The position numbers were made by a program, and so were the translations under genes. A stretch of 9,421 nucleotides of DNA from contig CAVIWF010000071.1 of the NCBI GenBank assembly GCA_963646285.1, forward strand, positions 1 through 9,421, given 5' to 3'. The notes under the pieces were generated by a model, which did not search any database, was not told where the DNA came from, and saw only the letters and a list, made by a program, of their open reading frames with translations. Positions 5,400 through 9,421 of the stretch are shown here, in pieces (positions within the stretch are counted from its first letter, which is position 1; each line of letters starts with the position of its first letter). This DNA comes from CAKUFA01 sp963646285. GTDB lineage: Bacteria > Bacillota > Clostridia > Christensenellales > Aristaeellaceae.

Positions 5400-5807
5400 A
5401 TGCAAGCATGGCTGAAAAAATACCGGGAGCAGCTGCTGTACCTGCTCTTCGGTGCCCTGACCACTTTGGTGAATCTGGTGTCCTTTTACCTGTGTGACCT
5501 GTGCGGCATGGCCACCCTTGTGTCCACGGCGCTGGCGTGGGTGCTGTCGGTGCTCTTCGCCTACCTGACCAACCGGCGGTGGGTCTTCGAAAGCCGGGTG
5601 CAGGGATTTCTCCCTGTGATGAAGGAAATGGGGGAATTCTTCCTGTGCCGGGGGCTGTCCGGGCTGATGGACATGGGCATCATGGCCCTGTTCGCCGACG
5701 CTTTGGGCTTCAATAAAATGGTGGTGAAGATTCTCTCCAACGTGCTGGTGATCATCCTGAACTACGTGGCCAGCAAGCTGGTCATCTTCCGCAAGAAGGC
5801 AGAATAA
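5400..5807 (+). CDS. GtrA family membrane protein
   Basis: GtrA-like proteins are small integral membrane proteins linked to polysaccharide and glycan synthesis, where members are thought to help move lipid-linked sugars across the membrane. The 135-residue product fits the family in length. It has four hydrophobic segments (about 12-33, 38-56, 78-101 and 108-130), the signature AYLTNRRWVF after the second segment (54-63), and NYVASKLVIFRK at the end (121-132). The start at 5400 is chosen because CGGAGGA lies just upstream; in-frame ATGs further up precede this site and are less likely. It is followed at a 27-base gap by an acetyltransferase gene. The two glycosyltransferases further on could be functional partners, although they are on the opposite strand. 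Confidence 0.9.
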   Translation: MQAWLKKYREQLLYLLFGALTTLVNLVSFYLCDLCGMATLVSTALAWVLSVLFAYLTNRRWVFESRVQGFLPVMKEMGEFFLCRGLSGLMDMGIMALFADALGFNKMVVKILSNVLVIILNYVASKLVIFRKKAE

Positions 5808-5832
5808 AGGAGGATCATTAAAGGAGGATCAT
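5805..5832 (+). repeat. Tandem duplication of a Shine-Dalgarno segment
   Basis: The 14-base unit TAAAGGAGGATCAT occurs twice in a row (5805-5818 and 5819-5832). The first copy includes the GtrA stop codon TAA and the second provides the ribosome binding site of the acetyltransferase gene at 5835. Both copies contain a nearly full-length anti-16S match (AAAGGAGGATC). Confidence 0.85.
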
Positions 5833-5834
5833 TC

Positions 5835-6317
5835 ATGAAGATGCGCTCCATCACCCCGGCGGACGACGCTGCTCTGGCGCAGATCATCCGCACCAATCTG
5901 GAAGCAAGGCACCTGAACATTCCCGGCACCGCCTATTTCGATCCCCAGCTGGATCACCTGAGCAGCTTCTACACCGCCCCGGGTGCCAACCGGGTGTACT
6001 TTGTGCTTGCGGATGATGCAGGCCGGGTGCTGGGGGGTGCAGGCATTGGGGAGTTCGATGGCTTTCCCCACTGGGGCGAGGTGCAGAAGCTGTACCTCCA
6101 TGAGGATGCCAGGGGCAAGGGCTGGGGCAGAAGGCTCATGCGTGCCCTGGAGGCGTGGGCAAGGCAGGCAGGCTACCGGCAGCTGTATCTGGAGACCCAC
6201 TCCAACCTGAAGGAAGCCATGGGCCTGTACGAAGCCCTGGGCTTTCAGGAAATCCCCCGGCCTGAAAATGTGTGCCACACCACCATGGATCATTTCTATC
6301 TGAAACAACTGTATTGA
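5835..6317 (+). CDS. GNAT family N-acetyltransferase
   Basis: GNAT enzymes transfer an acetyl group from acetyl-CoA to an amine. The acceptor here cannot be told from sequence. The 160-residue product is of normal length for the family. It shows the acetyl-CoA loop RGKGWGRRL (93-101) after the strand VQKLYLHED (83-91), and the C-terminal motif AMGLYEALGFQEI (128-140). The N-terminal part starts MRSITPADDAALAQIIR, typical of the family. The start has a strong AAAGGAGG site, duplicated upstream. It is probably cotranscribed with the GtrA gene, and a terminator follows directly after its stop codon. Confidence 0.9.
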   Translation: MKMRSITPADDAALAQIIRTNLEARHLNIPGTAYFDPQLDHLSSFYTAPGANRVYFVLADDAGRVLGGAGIGEFDGFPHWGEVQKLYLHEDARGKGWGRRLMRALEAWARQAGYRQLYLETHSNLKEAMGLYEALGFQEIPRPENVCHTTMDHFYLKQLY

Positions 6318-6320
6318 AAC

Positions 6321-6366
6321 AAAAAAGCTTTCCACCGCCCATGAGACGGAAGGAAAGCTTCTTTTT
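6321..6366. terminator. Bidirectional Rho-independent terminator
   Basis: AAGCTTTCC (6325-6333) pairs with GGAAAGCTT (6352-6360). On the plus strand CTTTTT follows (6361-6366), ending the GtrA-GNAT unit. On the minus strand a T-run follows, the complement of the A-run at 6321-6326, ending the glycosyltransferase unit. The convergent genes end at 6317 and 6374, so it serves both. Confidence 0.88.
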
Positions 6367-6373
6367 ACAGGAC

Positions 6374-7276
6374 TTATAAAACAAATCGGTTCTCACTATA
6401 GTAATCCCCCACAAAGTGGGCGATTTGGTGGGTGGGGTCAAGGGAATCGGGCAAGGTGCCTGCCTCCTGCCGCTGGCGGTATTCATCCACCGCCCGGGCG
6501 TAAGCGCCTCCCCGGTGCTGGTAGATGGGAATCAGGTACGCCGCCCGGGCGGCATTGCTCCACTTGCAGGCAATGAGCAGGCTGGCCAGGGCGGAATAGT
6601 ACACCTCCGCTTCCGAGGGCTGCCACTTGCTGTCGTTGCTCAGCTTCTTGGCGTGGAACACCGGGGCAAGGGGCTGGTAAATCAGCTTCCACCCCTGAAG
6701 GCGCAGCCGCCAGGAAAGATCCACATCGTCGCAGTAGAGGAAGAAATTCTCCGCATCAAAGCCTCCTACCTGCCGGAAGGCTTCCCGCCGGGTCATGATG
6801 CAGGCGCCGGTGGCCCATTCTGTGGTGAAGGTATCAGGATCATAGGCCTTGTGGTGCTCCATGGGGGTTTGCCGGGCTTCCGTCAGCCCCACCTGGGGAT
6901 CCTTGAAGGGGGCAAGCATCACGGACAGGAACCGGGGGGCTACCACAATGTCCGGGTTCATGGTGATGAAGTAGTCCGCTTCCGACCCTTCCGTCAGCAG
7001 ATTCAGCCCCCGGGACGTGCCCGTGTTGAAGCCGAAAAAGCGATAGTCGAAGGTCATGCAGTCCCCCACCTTGCGGCGGATGGCGTCCACATCTTCTTCT
7101 GTCAGAAGGGGCTTTGGGGATGCATCCCCGTACACAAAGCGGAAGTCAACCGCCCCCGCCTCCTGCCGGTACACCCCCACGGCGTTGGCCATGGCGGCGA
7201 TGGCAGCGTCCATGGCTTCCCGGTCGTTGCCGTAGAGGACGGATTGAAGCTGAATGCTGACAGGCTGCTTGCTCAT
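6374..7276 (-). CDS. GT2-type glycosyltransferase (rhamnosyltransferase-like)
   Basis: This 300-residue protein belongs to the GT-A fold family 2 glycosyltransferases, which move a sugar from a nucleotide donor to a growing glycan at the inner membrane face. Visible family marks are FNTGTSRGLN (83-92), YFITMNPDIVV (102-112, the metal and donor site with NPD in place of DxD), WATGACIMTRREAF (154-167), and FFLYCDDVDLSWRLRLQGW (178-196) holding the catalytic-base region. This layout is typical of the rhamnosyltransferase-like branch, but the true sugar is unknown. The frame is open further upstream, but the start at 7276 overlaps the stop of the preceding gene as ATGA and gives a normal N-terminus. 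It is translationally coupled to the glycosyltransferase at 7273-8514. Confidence 0.88.
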   Translation of the reverse strand: MSKQPVSIQLQSVLYGNDREAMDAAIAAMANAVGVYRQEAGAVDFRFVYGDASPKPLLTEEDVDAIRRKVGDCMTFDYRFFGFNTGTSRGLNLLTEGSEADYFITMNPDIVVAPRFLSVMLAPFKDPQVGLTEARQTPMEHHKAYDPDTFTTEWATGACIMTRREAFRQVGGFDAENFFLYCDDVDLSWRLRLQGWKLIYQPLAPVFHAKKLSNDSKWQPSEAEVYYSALASLLIACKWSNAARAAYLIPIYQHRGGAYARAVDEYRQRQEAGTLPDSLDPTHQIAHFVGDYYSENRFVL

Positions 7277-8514
7277 GAGGGCTGACCTCCCTGCTTCCGG
7301 GGCAGTACCTTCCGCACCGTTTTCCCCAGAGCGGTGCGCAAGCCCTGGGTCTTCATCGTGCGGCAGAAGCTGCGGAGCATCCGGGGCAGCCAGGTAATCC
7401 TCCGCCCCACCTTCCAGGAGGTGGAGGCGGTGAGGGCGGCAAGCTGCGCATCCCGTGCCTGAATCTGCCGATCCTTTTCCGCCAGGGCAGCGTCCTTTTC
7501 CGCCAGGGCAGCGTCCTTTTCCGCCAGCAGCTTTTCCTGCACAGGGTCCTTGGTGGGGATGTAAATCTCCGTGGGGATGCCCATCACCGCAGGCAAATAA
7601 TCCGTAGGCAGCAGCAGCATGTACCGCCGCAGCTTTTCCCGCACAATCTGGTAATTCCGCTCCCATTCCTCTTCAGGCACCTGGGAGGAGTCGGCTTCGT
7701 TCACCCACCGGCGGTAGGTGCCAGTGGGGGTGCAGATGTCCCTGACCCCGAAGATCAGCGCCACCCGCATCAAGAAATCCCAGCCTTCGTACACGGTCAG
7801 GTTCTCGTCAAAGCAGAAGCCGTACACGTCCATCACCTGCCGGGGAAAGCACAGGCTCATCATGGGGCACCGGTTTTCCTCCATTTGCAGGATGGCGTTA
7901 AAGGGGGCGCAATACAGGGATTGGGGGGCGCCTACCGCCCGCAGGCAGCCTTCCCCCTCCGGGGAGGGGATCACGTCCCACCGCTGCAGCAGGCAGAAGG
8001 CGTGGAGCACACTGGCCGGGGTCTCCTTCGCCGCCTGCTGAAAGGCTTCCGCCCAGTCCCCGGTGATCAGGTCGTCGTCATCATACACGGTGATGTACCT
8101 GCCGTGGGCATGGGCAAAGCCCAGGTTCAGGGGATGGGCACGGCCTCCCTCTGCCACGTGGTAGCAGCGGATCTTTTCCCGGAAGGCAGGTTCCTGCTCC
8201 CGGAGAATCTGCTCCACCAGAGCCTTTTCCTTTTCCCCTGCCTGATGAACCATCAGCAGCACTTCCAGGTCCTGCAGGCTCTGGGCACGGAGGCACAAAA
8301 GAGCCTCCCGCAGGGCTTCCGGCCGATCCCCCCGGGTGCGGAGGATTACCGACAGAAACACATCCCCTGCCTGCTCCTTTTCCGCTGCCAAAATGGGGGC
8401 AAGGGTCTGGGTGAACAGGGCGGTGCCCTTGTTGCGCTCCGTCAGGTGCCGGAACCAGTTGGTATAGCTTTCCCACAGGTAGGGCGTAAAGGAAGTTTCC
8501 CTGCCTTCAGCCAT
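7273..8514 (-). CDS. GT2 glycosyltransferase with C-terminal coiled coil
   Basis: The 413-residue product has a GT-A domain starting at LSVILRTRGDRPEALREAL (54-72) and the donor and metal motif VYDDDDLITGDW (143-154). EGWDFLMRVALIFG (243-256) is a likely acceptor-side region. After the catalytic domain comes a heptad coiled coil built from repeated AEKDAAL units (about 329-360), then STSWKVGRR (364-372), a motif often found at the C-terminus of polysaccharide glycosyltransferases, and a basic tail that could bind membrane or partners. No signal peptide or membrane segment is seen. The frame extends to 8652, but the start at 8514 has GGAAGGGGG about seven to ten bases upstream and lies just after a strong promoter. 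The gene heads a two-gene operon; the sugar and product are unknown. Confidence 0.88.
   Translation of the reverse strand: MAEGRETSFTPYLWESYTNWFRHLTERNKGTALFTQTLAPILAAEKEQAGDVFLSVILRTRGDRPEALREALLCLRAQSLQDLEVLLMVHQAGEKEKALVEQILREQEPAFREKIRCYHVAEGGRAHPLNLGFAHAHGRYITVYDDDDLITGDWAEAFQQAAKETPASVLHAFCLLQRWDVIPSPEGEGCLRAVGAPQSLYCAPFNAILQMEENRCPMMSLCFPRQVMDVYGFCFDENLTVYEGWDFLMRVALIFGVRDICTPTGTYRRWVNEADSSQVPEEEWERNYQIVREKLRRYMLLLPTDYLPAVMGIPTEIYIPTKDPVQEKLLAEKDAALAEKDAALAEKDRQIQARDAQLAALTASTSWKVGRRITWLPRMLRSFCRTMKTQGLRTALGKTVRKVLPRKQGGQPS
7473..7527 (-). repeat. 21-base in-frame tandem repeat
   Basis: The 21-base unit CCTTTTCCGCCAGGGCAGCGT occurs twice perfectly (7473-7493 and 7494-7514), followed by a partial third copy. 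In the protein it encodes AEKDAAL heptads in the coiled-coil segment. Copy number could vary without shifting the frame. Confidence 0.85.
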
Positions 8515-8542
8515 GGTGATGCCCCCTTCCTTGATTGAAAGA

Positions 8543-8571
8543 ATCATAATCGAAAAGGCAGAAAGTGTCAA
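8543..8571 (-). promoter_or_regulatory. Strong promoter of the glycosyltransferase operon
   Basis: On the minus strand TTGACA (8566-8571) and TATGAT (8543-8548) are separated by 17 bases. The start point would be near 8536, about 20 bases before the start codon. The -35 box is a perfect consensus. Confidence 0.8.
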
Positions 8572-8580
8572 GGTCAATAT

Positions 8581-8600
8581 GGGGGAAGGCTCGTTCCCCT
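8581..8600. promoter_or_regulatory. Inverted repeat between divergent promoters
   Basis: GGGGAA (8582-8587) and TTCCCC (8594-8599) are inverted repeats around six bases. They lie between the two divergent -35 boxes, a place where one bound protein could affect both the glycosyltransferase operon and ruvC. No regulator is identified. Confidence 0.3.
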
Positions 8601-8617
8601 TTCCCCTGCTGTTTCGT

Positions 8618-8646
8618 TTGACTTTTGGCTCCTTGACGATTATGAT
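8618..8646 (+). promoter_or_regulatory. Strong promoter of ruvC
   Basis: TTGACT (8618-8623) and TATGAT (8641-8646) are separated by 17 bases, with the start point near 8653 and about 30 bases of leader. The ten bases CGATTATGAT at its -10 region are identical to those of the divergent promoter. Confidence 0.8.
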
Positions 8647-8682
8647 AAGCAAGGAAGGTTATCCCTTCTTGGGAGGAAGAAG

Positions 8683-9177
8683 ATGCGAATCCTGGGCATT
8701 GACCCCGGCTATGCCCTTATGGGCTGGGGCGTGATTGAAACCGATGGCAGCCGGATGCACCTGATCAACTACGGCTGTGTGGAGACCCGGGCAGGCCAGC
8801 CCATGCAGCACCGGCTCCGCACCCTGCAATTGGGGGTGCAGACCCTGGTGAACACCTACAAGCCGGACGATGTGGCCTTTGAGGAGCTGTTTTTCGCCCG
8901 AAACGTGACCACTGCCCTGATGGTAGGGGCTGCCCGTGGGGCGGCGATCATTGCGGCGGCGGAGTACACGGAGAACCTGTACGAGTACACCCCCATGCAG
9001 ATCAAGCAGGCGGTGACCGGCTACGGCAAGGCGGACAAGAAGCAGGTGCAGCAGATGGTGAAGCTGCTGATGCACATGGAGACCATCCCCACCCCGGATG
9101 ATGCGGCGGATGCCATTGCAGCGGCGATTACCCACGCCCAGGCAGGGCCTGCCAAGGTGCAGTTCAAAATGAAGTAA
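8683..9177 (+). CDS. ruvC: Crossover junction endodeoxyribonuclease RuvC
   Basis: RuvC cuts Holliday junctions by symmetric nicking as a dimer and works with the RuvAB branch migration motor in recombination and repair. The 164-residue product is of normal length. It shows MRILGIDPG with the first catalytic Asp (D7), VAFEELFFARNVTTAL with the catalytic Glu (E67), VTGYGKADKKQVQQMV (111-126), and PDDAADAIAAAITHA (138-152) with the last two catalytic Asp (D140 and D143). All four catalytic acids are present. GGGAGGA lies just upstream of the ATG. ruvA and ruvB, often neighbours, are not within the window. Repeats follow the gene. Confidence 0.97.
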   Translation: MRILGIDPGYALMGWGVIETDGSRMHLINYGCVETRAGQPMQHRLRTLQLGVQTLVNTYKPDDVAFEELFFARNVTTALMVGAARGAAIIAAAEYTENLYEYTPMQIKQAVTGYGKADKKQVQQMVKLLMHMETIPTPDDAADAIAAAITHAQAGPAKVQFKMK

Positions 9178-9178
9178 G

Positions 9179-9218
9179 GCGGGAGGGGCAGCTTTTGTGC
9201 CAAAAGCTCCCCTCCCGC
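9179..9218. terminator. Long stem-loop after ruvC, lacking a T-tract
   Basis: GCGGGAGGGG (9179-9188) and AGCTTTTG (9190-9197) pair with CAAAAGCT (9201-9208) and CCCCTCCCGC (9209-9218): 18 pairs, one unpaired C (9189) and a three-base loop. It begins two bases after the ruvC stop. The next bases are C-rich rather than T-rich, so it is not a classical intrinsic terminator. It may block 3' exonucleases or act as a terminator of another type. Confidence 0.6.
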
Positions 9219-9255
9219 ACCCACCCCCGAAAACCATTGATAGGCATGAATGCTG

Positions 9256-9354
9256 TTGCAAGGAATCCGAACGCTTGCAGCATTACCCGCAAGCTGCTCA
9301 AGGGGGCTTTCCGGTCGCCCCCTTAAACCCCTTCGGCACCCAACTTGTGGGGTG
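9256..9354 (+). repeat. Dispersed hairpin repeat, extended copy
   Basis: This copy includes the upstream flank that matches 1-58 in reverse. The hairpin arms AAGGGGGC (9300-9307) and GCCCCCTT (9317-9324) surround the loop TTTCCGGTC. The tail AAACCCCTTCGG follows, then a second hairpin, CACCC (9337-9341) with GGGTG (9350-9354). Confidence 0.75.
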
Positions 9355-9373
9355 GCTTCTCATGCAAGGCTTT

Positions 9374-9400
9374 GCAGGGGGCTTTGCGGTCGTTCCGCAA
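9374..9400 (+). repeat. Dispersed hairpin repeat, degenerate copy
   Basis: The left arm GCAGGGGGC and loop TTTGCGGTC match copy 1 exactly, but the right arm has changed to GTTCCGCAA and no longer pairs fully. Instead TTGCGG (9384-9389) pairs perfectly with CCGCAA (9395-9400). It starts 75 bases after the hairpin at 9299, the same spacing as between the copies at 79 and 154. Confidence 0.6.
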
Positions 9401-9421
9401 CCTCAATCGTCGCAAGCTACG

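Noticed and set aside
6416..7285. 289-codon plus-strand frame antisense to the second glycosyltransferase
   Set aside because: It is a mirror of the GT2 gene, without ribosome binding site or domain features.
7277..7666. Upstream extension of the second glycosyltransferase frame
   Set aside because: It overlaps the coding sequence of the preceding gene in another frame and is low-complexity Gly/Ala/Lys. The ATGA overlap gives a better start.

Overview
The window looks like part of a chromosome from a GC-rich gut-type Clostridia (Oscillospiraceae/Ruminococcaceae-like). This rests on the Firmicutes-like S15 and PNPase sequences, strong GGAGG ribosome binding sites, TTGACA/TATAAT-type promoters with 17-base spacers, the GtrA and GT2 genes, and long GC-rich intergenic repeats. 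The genus cannot be named from the sequence alone. No rRNA, tRNA, CRISPR array or transposase gene was seen.

Layout. 1-476: no gene; dispersed hairpin repeats, then the pnp terminator. 477-2633 (-): pnp, with its own predicted promoter, an operator-like palindrome and a leader hairpin. 2634-3215: leader, a three-unit tandem array of the same hairpin repeat, and the rpsO terminator. 3216-3470 (-): rpsO. 3641-4929 (-): a more AT-rich three-gene cassette (a DUF4417-family protein, a small GGRG-start protein and a 98-residue acidic protein) with very tight gene junctions and its own extended -10 promoter at 5202-5230. 4930-5399: intergenic, with a heptanucleotide tandem repeat. 5400-6317 (+): a GtrA-family membrane protein and a GNAT acetyltransferase, ended by a bidirectional terminator. 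6374-8514 (-): two GT2-type glycosyltransferases overlapping by ATGA. 8515-8682: a divergent promoter region. 8683-9177 (+): ruvC. 9178-9421: a long hairpin and more copies of the dispersed repeat.

How the genes relate. rpsO-pnp is the classical ribosomal protein/RNA decay neighbourhood, but here the two genes appear to be separate transcription units divided by a terminator and repeats. The GtrA protein and the two glycosyltransferases fit surface polysaccharide or wall glycan work, although they lie on opposite strands and in different operons. ruvC is a housekeeping recombination gene and diverges from the glycosyltransferase operon. The DUF4417 cassette looks like an acquired accessory island set beside rpsO.

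The most unusual element is a dispersed hairpin repeat in three intergenic regions. It has nine-base arms whose sequences change together, a nine-base loop of consensus TTnnCnGTC, and a CCTTCGG tail often followed by a second small hairpin. Two copies, in opposite orientations at the two ends of the window, share an extended element at least 58 bases long.
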